DNA of 64,000 nt from Eublepharis macularius (Eukaryota > Chordata > Lepidosauria > Squamata > Eublepharidae): contig NC_072801.1 in the NCBI RefSeq assembly GCF_028583425.1, positions 58,357,766 through 58,421,765 of the forward strand. The letters are read 5' to 3'. The notes below the pieces were generated by a model, which was not told the DNA's origin, searched no databases, and worked only from the letters and a program-made list of their open reading frames with translations. The position numbers and the translations under genes are program-made. This document shows, piece by piece, positions 32,613 to 45,602 of the stretch (within the stretch, counting starts at the first letter, position 1; the number at the start of each line of letters is the position of its first letter).

Positions 32613-33671
32613 TGACACAGGGCCACATTTGTATGAAGAGAGAGAGGCTGGGAAACCAAGCAAATCCTTTAACAAGGATGCTTTATGTTACCTCAGGGAA
32701 CCACTTCCAATCATTTCTGGCCAGGCTGGTTTAGAGCAGGCTATTATTGTATTTTGGAGAACACCAGTTTAATATGAAAACTGCTTCCAGCTTAATCCAT
32801 CTGAGTGCAGTGCACATGATTACCACCCGTGGCTGCACCAGCAGGTGTACAGTCTCTGACAAGATAGAAGCAGCCTCCCTAGGGCTGTCCCCAGAATTCG
32901 AGTCCAGAAATATCCATGGGAAACCATCACCCAGAGTTCATTTAGGGGCAGCCAGCCTAGGGGGATGGAGTGGGGGGAGTGGTCTGAGAGTGACCAGGAG
33001 AAATAAGAACTATACTGGTTTAGCACTTCACTCCCCCATCCAGTCTGTGGACACCGTCCAGGGGACACTTCATTGTCCTAATATTATTCATCATCTTCCC
33101 ACACCTGTTTCATGCCCAGGCTCCATTTCCATCCACAGCCCATCATTGCAGCTGATGCCTCAGCCTCTTTCCGAGAGCTGTCACTCACAGGTGCTAAGAA
33201 CATTGGGGCTATGGCCCGGCGGTACTTTCAGACAAACGGTAATGCATGCTGTCAGAGTCAAGGTTTAGGCTAAAAGCATTCAGGATGTGGAATATTCAGT
33301 AACTATTACATAGTACATTACGCTTTAACTAAAAGGCACCACTTTTTCAGTCACATATTGCTCTGAATAAATCCACAAGGGGCAGTATTCATGAACTTCT
33401 GTAATTTGCCGACAGAACAATATGTATTCTTTCCCAATCTGTACTTCCATTGCTGTTCCTCCTTCTGTACCTTCTGATATATACATATATATTTATGCTT
33501 CTTGTTTGTTTTGGTATCATGCCAGTTATCCATGAGTTGTCAAATATAACAATTAATGCTTCTGAAATTTGTGCAGCTGTCTCCTTTGGGACCCCTTGGC
33601 CATGCATCATCATGCCCTGCTGACTTTAATTCATCCAAATATTTCATGCATTCCTTAACGTTTGTTATTCT

Positions 33672-33832
33672 GAGCATATAAAGCTGCCTTATACCAATTC
33701 AGACCACTAGCCTATCTCAGTATTGTCTACTAGCTTTGGCTTTCTAGGGTATAAGGCAGAAGAAGATTGTTTCCAGGACCTTCTATCTAAGATCCTTTAA
33801 CTGGGGTGGCCAGGGATTGGCTACATTATTTT
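33672..33832 (-). repeat. tRNA-related SINE fragment
   Basis: AAAGCTGCCTTATACCAATT, CAGACCACTAGCC and GATCCTTTAACTGGGGTGG match the order seen at 17142-17346. Confidence 0.55.
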
Positions 33833-33969
33833 TCTTTCCCCATACATGTTGCTGGTCCCAGATCTGTCTCTAATTCTCCTATATTGTTAGCCAGTTTTGG
33901 AAAATTGGTTATTGATTCAGTAGATCAGCCATGAAAACTAGGGTGGCACTGCACAATAGAAAGAAAACG

Positions 33970-34796
33970 GGGTGATTCTGCACATCCCAGCATAGCGCTA
34001 TACTTGCACAACAAGGGCGTCTTCCTGGCGCGATTTCTGATGTCATTGCACATCGAGAGCGGCATTGTGGCACGATGACGTCAGAAATCGCGCCAGGGCT
34101 GTCGTCACACGGGCATCTCTTCCGTTAAATTTACAGCATATAGCATCCTACCTGTTATCGGCACAGTAACGTTTCTTTGGGTCACCTAACGGCTCTTCGC
34201 GCCACCAGCTGTCCACACCGAAGCACTCTGTTCTGTTCTCTCTAACCGCGCAGAAGCAGCTCCTCCCCCCCTTTTTTTTATTATTCTGGCGTTTAATTCC
34301 GCTATAACGGATTAACAGCATATAAACATTACGGCCCTTTTGATTTTCCAACTTTGAAATTATATAAATAGCCCTTTGCCCGCAGAAAACTCCGTCTGAC
34401 GTGATCCCCATCGCTGAAGACTCTGCCATGGCAATTGAGTCATTTTTACTTCAGCAGAAAGTTTTCATTGTGTTATGTCGTTATGGCGTTATAAGGACAT
34501 AATAAAATTAAAAAAACGGGAGTCGCAGGAAGAAATGGATTCTGGGATTGAAGGGAGGGCATAGGACGTTGCGAGGCGAAATACATCGATGTGAGGCATT
34601 CAAACTGAGGCGCAAAATATCGCAACTATCAAGCAAAAAACAGCAATGAGGAAATCGCATCAGTGTTGGAATAAGGTGGGTGTTTGCCGGGAAATAGCGC
34701 CATTTTAGCGCTAAAAAAAAGCCCGTGTGACGACGGCCCAGGAAGACACCCTCGTTGCGCGAGTATAGCGCTATGCCGGGACGTGCAGAATCGCCC
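33970..34796. mobile_element. DNA transposon (827 bp) with long inverted termini, AT-rich core
   Basis: The left end GGGTGATTCTGCACATCCC and the right end (reverse complement GGGCGATTCTGCACGTCCC) continue as inverted repeats through CATAGCGCTATACT and TCTTCCTGG to GTCGTCACACGGGC. In the left arm a foldback of about 70 bp (34026-34097) interrupts the repeat. No TSD of 3, 4 or 8 bp is visible, so the superfamily is open. No transposase frame. Confidence 0.8.
34026..34097. repeat. Small foldback inside the left terminal repeat of the 34-kb element
   Basis: TGGCGCGATTTCTGATGTCA is mirrored by TGACGTCAGAAATCGCGCCA. The right terminal repeat of the host element lacks this piece. Confidence 0.75.
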
Positions 34797-35503
34797 TTGG
34801 TCAATGGGATTCAGAGAAAGCAGCTGTGTGCAGAGTTTCTGCTGACGAAGAACACAACCATTCAAAATGCATTGAAAATGCTGGAAACTTTTAAAACCTT
34901 TTTCAGCAAGTCATTTTCTAGTAATATTTGGCTTTGATCTTTCAGTTAAGCAGTCTCTTCTTCTGTACCTTCTCTTCCAGCAGTTATTTATTTGTAAAAC
35001 ACAGAAACTTTCTTTCTGTCACATACAGGCACTCAAGGCACATGTTCTCTCTGTGACCTTTTTTCAAAGTGGAGCAATGGAGTTAAGTCTTTTGTTTCCA
35101 CTGTCAAAAGGTCTCTCTGTTGCCAAAACTGAAGTAATCATGTTCAGGCTCACATGCTTACAGAAATACGTGATTTGATTACCCACATATCTTTTCTAGA
35201 ACTGGATTTATTAATATGTCCCTGTAGAAATTTGGGATATTACTCATGAATCCATTTTAAAAATTTACAGGACTTACCAGTAGCAATATTCTGATATAAC
35301 CTTATTGTAAATACGTACACAGAGCATTGCTTCAAGCAGCAAATCCATGAGCATAAAACATGATGTCTGAGCCTGTTCTTTTTCCGATATGCTAACTTTA
35401 ATCATTAAAAGCAGAAGAAGCTTTTCATGGCATGGAGGTAAATAACATAACTTGGTAACATTCCTTTAAGGCTCTAATACCAGACTTGTTAGAATCCTAT
35501 GAG

Positions 35504-35763
35504 CAGGGCTTTTTTTCAGCTGGAACACGGTGGAACGGAGTTCCGGAACCTCTTGAAAATGGTCACATGGCTGGTGGCCCCGCCCCCTGATCTCCAGACA
35601 GAGGGGAGTTTAGATTGCCCTCCGCGCCGCTCAGCAGCGTGGAGGGCAATCTCAACTCCCCTCTGTCTGGAGATCAGGGGGCGGGGCCACCAGCCATGTG
35701 ACCATTTTCTCCGAGGGCAACCCACTGAGTTCCACCACCTCTTTTCCCAGAAAAAAAGCCCTG
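35504..35763. mobile_element. hAT-like palindromic MITE (260 bp)
   Basis: Ends are CAGGGCTTTTTTTC and GAAAAAAAGCCCTG. The interior is a GC-rich inverted repeat (GGTGGCCCCGCCCCCTGATC mirrored by GATCAGGGGGCGGGGCCACC). The 8-bp flanks do not match. Confidence 0.78.
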
Positions 35764-36934
35764 CTTAAGGACATAACCTGGGAAGTGTACTTGAAAACAG
35801 CATTATGTCTTTAGCATGGGGAGGCAGGAGAGTGGGAGAGCTTTTCAAAGATGGTTTTCAAAGACAGAGGCATGCGGGATCGCTGGGGAGAGGAAATTTA
35901 AAATTGTCTTCTTGCACTCTCAACTGAAATAAGAAGACAGGAGCCTGTTCCTAGCGTAGAGAGGAAGAGGAGGGAAAGAGCTGGTAATTCATCTCTCGGT
36001 TAAGATAGCAAGAAAACAATTGCAAAGTTCTTCTCCCCCAGCGATCCCGTGCAGTTCTGTCTTTGAAAACTGTCTTTAAAAAGCACTTCCCCTCCCCTGA
36101 CTACCTGCGCTAGGGACATAACACTGTTTCCAACTACAATTCCCAGGTAAAATTGCATCTCCGACACATTAAAAAACATGTGTCTGACATCACTTGTAGT
36201 TTATCTCTGAGACTTGAACTGGGAACTTACACCTTGTACTTTTTAATCTATATGTTATGATAAATTTGAGGGACTTGAAGAAGTATTTAAACTAGTCAAG
36301 GCCCATCGTATTTAGGTCTTAATAGATTAAAACCAAGAATGATATCCAGAAGGTCCAGGAAATGGAAGCTAGGTCCAATGCTAGAGTGCAGTGTGAATAA
36401 GGAAACTCGCACACATTGTGTCGGCAGGAAAAGAAATGGATAGTTCCTGCTCCAGAGGCAAGAGAAGGACTTTGGTGCCTGATGTGATTCCAGGGCCTCA
36501 GGTGGAAGAGACGCAGTCCAGTGCTCCAGCACTCCTGCTGTCAGTCTCAGTGGTCCAAGCTCCCTTTCCCAGAGGTGAGGACAAAAACCACAGGCTACAG
36601 CTGCTAATACTCAGGGCAGGGCCTCTGAGGCCGAGTCATTCAGAACAGGAGTGAGCAGGGAGTCCGTTTGCAGAGGGATCAGGGTCAGGTTATGCAACGG
36701 ACCGGCTTGGGAAACCCGTGAATTTTATGTGCCGCAAAGAGAGGGTGTTGAGTTCCCTGGGCTCAATAACGAGCTCAGCAGCTGCAATCCACTGGGGGTC
36801 CGGTTACCCTTGCAACCTTTCAAGATTGGCAAAGTCAGCGGCCACAGGAGAGAATGGAAAGTAGGAGGGAGAGAGAGCAGGGAGGGCTGGAGAATGGGGC
36901 GGGGGGCTCTATGAGGGAGACAGGGACTTTGGGC

Positions 36935-37123
36935 TAAGGCTGCCATCTCTGGGTTGGGAAATTCCTGGAGAATTGAGATGGAACCTTGTGATTGGGGTTG
37001 GGATAGGGACCTTCGTGAGGTAAAACATGATAGAGTTTACCCTCCAAAGCATCCATTTTCTCTAGAACTGAGAAGTCATAATTCTTAGAGATCTCCAGGC
37101 CTTACCTGAAGGTTAGCAACCTA
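36935..37123 (+). mobile_element. Diverged hAT MITE of the TAGGGTTGCCAG family
   Basis: Starts TAAGGCTGCCATCTCTGG and ends GTTAGCAACCTA. The middle keeps TTGGGAAATTCCTGGAG and CCTCCAAAGCATCCATTTTC. Confidence 0.65.
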
Positions 37124-38796
37124 GAGCAATCACATCCCGAGGTTGTGGTGAAGGAATGGGAAGGATTGATACAATGACCACCCCCACAGTGAAAGCAAAG
37201 TACAATTATTCCAGCCAACATTTGTAGTTTCCTGAATCCCTGAGAATGTGAGAAATAAGGGGAAGAAAGGGAACATTATGAGAAGAGCTGTGGGGATGGA
37301 ATCCATCCATATCTTCTGGCTTTTAGCTGCCATGCTATTTCTCCCCGAGATCACAGATGTCCATTCTTTCATCCCTCCACATTTTGTGTCATAGGGTTTT
37401 CACACATGACACCAAGTGTGTATTTGAGCATCTCTCTCAAAAAAAATTTTCCCCTACTGCAGGATAAGAACTAGAAATACATTGTACCCAGTAGTAGATA
37501 GCATCTCTGAATTTGACATCCAGTAAATTAAAAAATCTAATAAACATTTTGTGAGAGGGGATGGACCCTGGTCTTGTCGTGTCACTGTTGGGAGTGTATG
37601 GGTTTTTACACATTATTGGAATTGATTGTTCACCTTGCGCATGCGCACCTACAGACGTATGGGGCTGTGACTGGAAGGACGACCTGGAGGGGGTGCTGCT
37701 CTGTCCTTGTTTCACCTTGCTTTGCCAGGAGCTGCAGCTGGTGAGGTCAGTTACCCCACCCAAGTTCTGAATTATCGTTCTTCTCCAGGGCCTCTCTGCA
37801 GAGGGATGGGGTTACCTCAGGCCAATCCACAGGCGATTGTGGAAGCAACAAAAACCAAGCTAAATGTGTAAATGGTGTGATTCAGCCCTCATTGTTACTG
37901 AAGCGCTGACAAGCGCCCTCATGGGTCATGTGTTCCAGTGATATCTGAGGTAATGTCCTTCCATCCTCACCCAGAATTCTGTAGTTCCCCTCAATATAAT
38001 AGACTCTTGGGAATCCATTGAAGATAATAGAAAGGAAATTTGGAATCCCTGAGCAATGTGGGATCGCCCAGGAAGTCATCACTGGGTTTTTCGCCCTCTC
38101 TCTCTCTCATACACACAACTGTTGTGTGCCACAAGCATCCCCGATAGGCAATCCTCCTAGCCTGGCTAGGGCTATGAACGACATCAGTTACAAACTCTCC
38201 TTTGGCTGGATTAAGAAGCTCCTTTGCACCAAATATCTTGCAGCTGTCCCGTACTTCAGAAAGCCAGCTCATTCACCTAAACATGCTTGAAGCCCTTGAA
38301 TCAGGAGGACCACTTCAGGCCAGCCGCTCTGGTGTGTGTAATGGATAGCATGTTGGTCTGCACCTAGCAAGACCTGGATTCAAATCTCTATTCAAGTTCA
38401 TTTTCATTCAATCCATTCAAGTACCTTTAATGGCATACAGTCTATTCAAGTTCAGTTGCAGCCTCTCTTCCTAACCTAAAGTACCTGGTTATGGGGGATA
38501 AAACAGGATGCCTCCATGCACACTTCATGCACTCCATGAGCTACAAATACTGCTTCTCCATCTAATAATAGTGGATAAAGGCCCAATGCTGCACAACAGG
38601 GCCACCAGCCAACAAGTTAAGGGGACTCCTTAGCAATGCAGAAAAATACGGCATTGTAAATTAGCAACATCCAAAACCAAAAACCACTTGAGCACTGAAA
38701 ATGTTTCAGAGATTCAGAAAACCAAGGGCAGGGATCAGTCTGCTCAAGCTCACAGCCTAGAGAATCCTGGAAAGGGAGACTTTGAAGGATTGTGTA

Positions 38797-38963
38797 TAGG
38801 GTTGACAACTGTCCTGGCCTGGAGAAAAATGTCCTGTCCCTTTAACAGATGTGCAACAGGATGCTATTTACCTCGATGCCATGAAAAGCAGCAACTGTGC
38901 ATTTTCACACATTAAGCCTCCATTAAAGGGACAGGACATTTTTTTTTCTCCAGGCCACCTCTA
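38797..38963. mobile_element. Palindromic MITE-like element
   Basis: GTCCTGGCCTGGAGAAAAAT followed by GTCCTGTCCCTTTAA is mirrored by TTAAAGGGACAGGAC and CTCCAGGCCACC, with a 75-bp loop. The left end reads AGGGTTGACAAC. Confidence 0.65.
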
Positions 38964-39484
38964 ACTGGGTGACATTCCCAAAAGTTCCCAGTTCCACTCA
39001 CCCCATTCCTCCTTGCGCCAAGCCTCTAGTTTTTTTTTCTAATATAGAGAGGAATCTCTTTTTACACAAGATAACTCCCCTAGGCAAATAAAAATGCAGT
39101 TATAGCAAACATGTTTTCCGACATAGAAAAAATGTATGTTTGAACAACTACAGTATGAAATTGTGGTTCAGAGACCAAGAAAGGGAAGCCTTTACTGATC
39201 ACACAAATACAGAAATTACTGCTGTACACCTTTTGCAAGACCCAAGGAACCAGCTGGCTCATATTCTCCATCTTCATATTAGAAGAAAGTCCCAGGTGTG
39301 TGTGTTTTTTGCTGTGGATTCCCAAAGTGCTTGAAACAATTCATCCAACATTTCATCCAGTACTTGTTATCTCTGCCTTGCAGATGCTCTTCCCAAATAC
39401 ATTAAGGCTGATTTGGGGTTCTTTTTTTTTAACAAGAGGACACACACACTCTTACTCTGAATATTGATTTAATAAATTCTAAGT

Positions 39485-40510
39485 CTGAACCATGTGTGTG
39501 TGTTATGTGCCATCAAGTTGTTTCCGACCTATGGCAACCCTATGAATGAAAGACCTCCAAAACGGTCTCTCTCTAACAGACCTACTCAGATCCTGCAAAC
39601 TGGAGGATGTGGCTTCTTTTATTGAGTCAAGCCCCCTCATTTTAGGTCTTCCTCTTTTCCTGCTGCCTTCCACTTTTCCTAGCATTATTGACTTTTCCAG
39701 AGAATCTTGTTTTCTCATGATGTGACCAAAGTATGATAGCTTTAGTCTTGTCATTTTAGCTTCTGAGAATTCCAGCTTGATTTGATCTAGTATCCACTTA
39801 CTTGTCTTTTTGGCTGTCCATGGTATCTGCAAAACTCTCCTCCAGCACCTCATTTCAAATGAATCATTTTTTTTCCTGTCAGCTTTCTTTACTGTCCAAC
39901 TTACACATCCATACATGGCAATGGGGAATACCACAGTTTGGATTATCTTTATCTTGGTTCCCAGAGAGACATCTTTATCTTTAAGGATCTTATCTAGCTC
40001 CCTCAAAGCTGCTCTTTCAAGTCTCAATCTTCTGATTTCTTCATTGCAGTCTCCCTGTTGGTTGATGATTGAGCCAAGGAATAGAAAATCTTGAACAACT
40101 TCAGTTTCCCCATTGTCAACTTTAAAATTGTGTAGTTCCTCGGTAGTAATTACTTTTGTCTTCTTGATGTTCAGTTCGTAATCCTGCTTTGGCTCTTTCC
40201 CCTTTAACCTTCATCAGTAGTCATTTTAAGTCGTCACTGTTTTCTGCTAGTAATGTGGTATCATCTGCGTATCTCAAATTGTTAATGTTCCTCCCACCAA
40301 TTTTCACTCCACCTTCTTGTAGATCTAATCCAGCTTTCCTTCTGATATACTCTGCATAGAGATTGGACAGGTAGGGAGATAATATGCATCCTTGTCTGAC
40401 ACCCTTGCCAATTGGAAACCATTCTGTATCCCCATATTCTGTCCTAACAGTAGCCTCTTGTCCAGGGTACAGGTAACCTAATTTGTTCCATTTTCCAGCA
40501 CCTCATACTA
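39485..40510 (-). mobile_element. RTE/BovB-type LINE, 3' end with reverse transcriptase relic
   Basis: On the minus strand the reverse transcriptase catalytic box YADD lies at 40271-40260 within NINNLRYADDTTLL. Downstream a 174-codon frame (40027-39503) encodes the C-terminal part, with MYGCVSWTVKKADRKK, LKLSYFGHIMRKQDSLEKS and GSRKRGRPKMR. At least one frameshift separates the two parts. The copy is 5'-truncated near 40510 and ends at a (GT)n tract and a CATCAAGTTGTTTCCGACC tail. The family call is from memory of squamate LINEs. Confidence 0.75.
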
Positions 40511-42249
40511 ACCCCATGCCTAAGGAAAAATTATAAGCCTTTTTGTTAACTAGGTGACCTGCAGGTCTCACTCTCACAAGACCCTCTGACATTCTACACT
40601 GGGCCTCCCAAGCTTCTGCCTCAAATGTATGCACAAACAGAAATACATAATCTAGTGGCCAGGGGGCACAATAGATAAGGTTGCTACATTTTCCTGGCAG
40701 AAACTGAACAGCTACAGGTTTGCCTAGCATAGATACGTAGCTTGAAAGATGCAAAGCTAGGCCTGTTGAATTTCTGCGTGTTGTGCAATTGTTAACAGTG
40801 CACAAGGCCTGCCAGAAAGAAATACGGCAAGCCTAGCATTGGGGTATGGGAAAGGAGATTCCAGGGCAGCCTCTGACCAACAATTTAATGAAATAAGACC
40901 AAAATTATACATATATTATAAAGAACAGGAAGTCTGAAAGGTATCTGTAAATCAAACCTTCCAGCTTTGTCACTAATTGATCGAGAAAGAGCATTTAGCA
41001 CTACTTTTCTGTTCTGTACATGTGCTTTGTCACCTATCTGAATTTGGCCTATCACATATATAGATTTAGAAGGGTAAACTTGCCCAGTTCAAGGTGGTTT
41101 TCCAGATGTTCCATCCCAGAGCCAGCATATTTCTCTTCCAGCTCACTTTCTGTTCCAACAAACATTATTCTACTTGTTTTGGCATAGGGGGAGCCAATGT
41201 ACAAAGCCCTTTATCTTCCTTAGTTTACCCAGAGAGGTCTGTTCTTGAAACCAAAAACGTTAATACCTGGAGTATGGCCTGAGGTGGATCCCCCTCCCCA
41301 GCCACCCATTTAGTGGGCGGATCCTAGAGCAAATCTCATCCTAGAATGGAGCCTGGGGCAAGAGCTTGGATTTTTTAAATAGGTCCAGGGTGGAGCCCAA
41401 CTCAACTCACACAGTTCTCTTTCCCCTTATTTTCTGCCTAACTGTAGTAAAGTGTTTGAAAAGGAGTAATTAGCTGGACAATTCTGGGATGCACAGTCTA
41501 GCACCATCGACAGTTATTTTCTCTTAATTTCATTTTCTAATAACTGTTGAGTGGTACACTATTTGGAGGCAGCTTGAATTAACAGAATTCCTGTTAAAAT
41601 AATAATAATCACTGCAGATATCCGTTGTTTGGGAAGAAACATATAGTGGTTTCAGGTAAAACAACAAAGTAGGATAGATGGAGAGATTGACCGGTTTCCA
41701 TTTAGGACTTTTTAATGTCCAAATAGGACTTTGAACCCCGTCTGACACGCTAACCACTATACCTGTGAGGAAGGTCTTCTGCCATTGCCAATCACAGAAG
41801 ATCTTCTGCACTAGCTGGACCAGTGGTCTGAGAAAGGCCGATTATAAGTAACGTAAATACATGTAAAAAGTAAAATGTGTTTACGTATGTTGGCCACACT
41901 GGCTCTCAGCTGATGTGGTGTCGTACTCGTGGCTAGAGTGAGTGCCTGATTAGGGCTAGAAAGAAACTGATTCAAATCCTCTTAAAAATCAAAAATAAGG
42001 GGAGGGGGAATATGTGTGCTATACAGAGCTCCCTAGGAAGATGAGTGATAAGCCCTCTCCATTTGTGATATTACCACCAGTATGAGCATAATTGTAAAAT
42101 AGGAAGTTGGAGAAAAAAGTGTATTCTTCCTTCCTTCATCTTGGGACTCCATTAGGAAGCCCTAAATCAAGGTTATTCCAGGGGTTTGCACTTTGTCAGC
42201 AAACTTGATCACTGAAAACAGTGCTGCACGGCAAGACATGAAAAAGCAC

Positions 42250-42540
42250 TCTCAAGTTGCAGTGCCATTCATTTGGGCTTCTTTCACAGAGTGCCACAAT
42301 CACACAAGCATGTGCAGGAACAGGGTTTGCTGAGGTCCCCAGCATCACTCCCCCCTCCCATTTCCTCCCCCCCACACCTTCTCCAGCCACAAGATCTGTC
42401 TTGAAGGAGCTGGTGTCCGTGTCTGTCCCCTGCTGGGGCACCGGCTTTTACCCTATAAGGGGAGCAGCTGGGAGCTCCTTGGGCCCAAAATAGATGCAGC
42501 TGCCGCCTCTGGATTATAGAGCTCAAGAGAAGACTTTCAG
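42250..42540. promoter_or_regulatory. Candidate muscle-type regulatory module or cryptic promoter
   Basis: Two CAGCTG E-boxes (42465-42470 and 42497-42502) flank a MEF2/SRF-like CCAAAATAGA (one mismatch). A TATA-like CTATAAGG lies at 42453-42460, preceded by a C-rich tract. The segment looks single-copy among the surrounding repeats. It is about 22 kb upstream of ATP2A1. Motif-only evidence. Confidence 0.2.
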
Positions 42541-45129
42541 AGGGAAAGAGAGACTAAGATGGGAAGGGAGCAGGGGAGGGGCAGAGATTATGGAGAATAG
42601 TTGGATAGATAGGTGGGAACGATGGGACTGGATTTGATTAGAGACACCTAATGGGGAAGGAGAAAGAAGTCAGGCAGGTCTCTCCCATACACAAATTATT
42701 ACTAATTGAAGGTACAGCCCTCTATATTATTGTGGGCTACTTGTCTGATCACTCAAAAGTCTGAATGTTGGTTTAAATTCATGGCGGGAGGGAATCAAGC
42801 CAGCATTTTTTAGGTAGGGCTGTGTGCATCCCACAATCACAGCACACGGATGCAGAATTTGGTACTGAACATAGAAGTTGTCTTGAGAATCACAGCTCCC
42901 AGTTGGAAAAGTCCTTATGGTTTTGAAAAATGTATGCGCAATTGCTGATCAAATTGCAGAAGTTAGCGGTGGGGAATCTGCCAAAAGGGACTGAGCTGGT
43001 TTTCCAGTGATCAAGCAGCATTTCTTCAAAAATTTGCATAAGTCTTTGCCCTCCCTGTGACTTGAAGGAGCAAAATAAGTTATGCAAAATCAGCAAATAT
43101 CTGCAAATTTGGTTCAGTATAAAAAGCTCAGAATCTGGATTGATTTGGCCCAGATTTTGTTTTAGAAGCACCAGATAATGTGTGTGGTTTCAGGTCAGAC
43201 AAAATATGGGATGCACTATTTTATGCACACTCCGCCACAGAATCCTGACAGCCTTGGGCCTCATTTAAACACGGAATAAATATCTAGCCCTCTTGGGCCT
43301 AGAAGAGAGGGGGAGAGACATGTGCATAAAGAGAGGCAGGATTTCTGTTCTCTGTTATAAGTGTGCTGCTAAACACTTGTAGGATTTCAGGCAGATGTTA
43401 GAGGTGGTGAAAATGAAGAAACAGCAAGATATGATGATGACTGCTTTGTTGCAAAAAGAAATGGAGAAGGTGGATTTTTTCCATTGGTATCCCTGGAATG
43501 AAATTATCAAGACTGAGGGCAGAAGTATTTGAATGTGCCACCCCCATGATCCATTTAACAGAATGTGGCCACTGTGGCTCTGAATTAAAGGTGGGGGGGA
43601 TGACATGATGGAAAGAGCTATTTAATTCTTTCCTTACTAAAAATCATCCCTCCCTCCTGCCTGTCAGCTGCTTTGGCCCCAGTGAGGAAAAAAATTAGCA
43701 ATATTTCCCCCCTCCAGGGGAAAAAAAATTAAGGGATTGATTTTCAGCAGGATTACAAGATGGAGTGGGGGGAAAGATGAAATAACCCCTCTTCCCCAAC
43801 ACCAGTCCCCTCTTCTAAATGCCAGCCCCAGAGGTTCATACTGTGAAACAAAAAGAGCAAAGCATTGGCTATTCTATGGCTATTTTCCTCACTCATCCTG
43901 ATACAATTGAAACATCCACTGAACTGCACAGAACATGTAATCCAGGCATTCCCAAAATTTGTGAGAAAGGCTAGTGGGCACCACCACAAAACAGCTGCCA
44001 TGGAGACAGCAGGGTCAATCATAAAAAAACTACTTATTGCCACAGAACAATCACAAAATGGCTGACATACTGGGAGGTTCCACAGAACATTAAGCAATTC
44101 CTCCAAGCCAAGTTCCTCCTCCAATTCAAATACTTCTGAATGGTTGCTCCCTGCAGGCAGATACAAAGGCAATGCCTCATGGGATCCTCTGCCTTACTTT
44201 GTGCTCCCATGAGGTAGCGGAAACACAGGATCAGCACTTTGCTCTGGGGAAGAGATGCTGACAGCTTTCAGTTCCCAAAGAAAGAGGGAAGGGTTTGCTG
44301 CCTGCACAGTTGCCAAGAGTGGTTGCCAAGCACAGAGACACAACGAAGTCTGTGGGTATGGCTAAGCCAAGGGCGAATGGCTGTGAACGGACTACCTGGG
44401 GTGAGCTCAAGTTTTTTGCTTGTCAGACAGCTGACAGACCCTTAAGATTTTTATCCTCAAGATTCAAATGCAAGTGAGCTCCAGGAAACACATAAATGGG
44501 CACCACGTTAGGAATCACTGATCATCCTGATAATTTCTTCTTAGCTGAGCTGGGGATTAGCTTTCAGACCAAACAAGACATAATGCTGGGAGATCCAGTC
44601 AGATTTTTAGCTCAATCTAGCCCAGTTCTCCCCCTTACTACAGTCCCCATGCAGCTTTTGTCCTTGCAGGTCCCATAATCTCTAGGCTAACCTATTTGAG
44701 TGGTCCTCTATTTTCTGCTAGCAGAAAAAATGTTGTACCAACCTGTGTGGGGTTTTTTTACACCGTTGTTGAACACAGCGTTGGCTTCTCTCTTCCACCC
44801 TGGCAGACAAACCCATTCCCACTGCATGAGTGAACAAACACTGGCCACTCTTGGCCTATGCTGCCACGAGGGTTGTGGGATGCCAGAAAGAAAACCCTTG
44901 CCTTGACTTGTTTGTTCACTTTTGAACCAGTTGCCAGAAAAGCCTGAGACAAGGCTGTTTATTTTCTCCCTTCCTCAGCCTATTTTTAACCTGTCAAATT
45001 TAGATGTCAGTACAGGTTTTGATCCAAACTTAGGTCCCACAGAGGCACCAGAAATTATATTTCAAGAGTTGGCCACCCTGCTCTGTGCTCAGAAAGGTGT
45101 TTGGAATACTGGTACACTGTGGAGCCACC

Positions 45130-45288
45130 TATAACTAAATAAATCCAGAGGAGTTAGCCGTGTTAGTCTGTAGTAGCAAAATAAAAAAGAGTCCAGTAGC
45201 ACCTTTAAGACTAACCAATTAGGCTACAATAAAATTGGTTAGTCTTAAAGGTGCTACTGGACTCTTTTTTATTTTATAACTAAATAAA
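45130..45288 (+). mobile_element. Hairpin retroposon with 14-bp target-site duplication
   Basis: The body 45144-45274 has a head with GTTAGCCGTGTTAGTCTGTA, then AGTCCAGTAGCACCTTTAAG, a short spacer, and the exact reverse complement of the latter stretch through ACTGGACTC. Flanked by TATAACTAAATAAA at 45130-45143 and 45275-45288. Confidence 0.82.
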
Positions 45289-45399
45289 GAGTTGCCAGCT
45301 GCTTAAAAAACAAATTTCCTGGCCTCACCTTGTAACTAAGAACAGCTTTGCTCCCAATAATCTGCAGGTGAAGTTTTGCACTGCATGGAAATACAGACT

Positions 45400-45602
45400 T
45401 TACCCCACTGTCTTAAATTTTTATCTCACCCTTCCTCCAAGCAGCTATGTGAGGCAAGTTAATCTGAGAGGAAGTTCCTCAGGTTAATTCACATCACAGG
45501 GTTGTTGTGTGGATAAAATGGAAGAGGGGAAGACTATCTAAGCCATCCAGAGTTCCTTGGAGAAAGGAGGGATTAAAATATAAGCAAAAGACATGGGTTG
45601 AA
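45400..45602 (+). repeat. tRNA-derived SINE, 3' part (diverged)
   Basis: CATCACAGGGTTGTTGTGTG, GATAAAATGGAAGAGG and GGAGAAAGGAGGGATTAAAA follow the SINE tail order. Confidence 0.45.
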
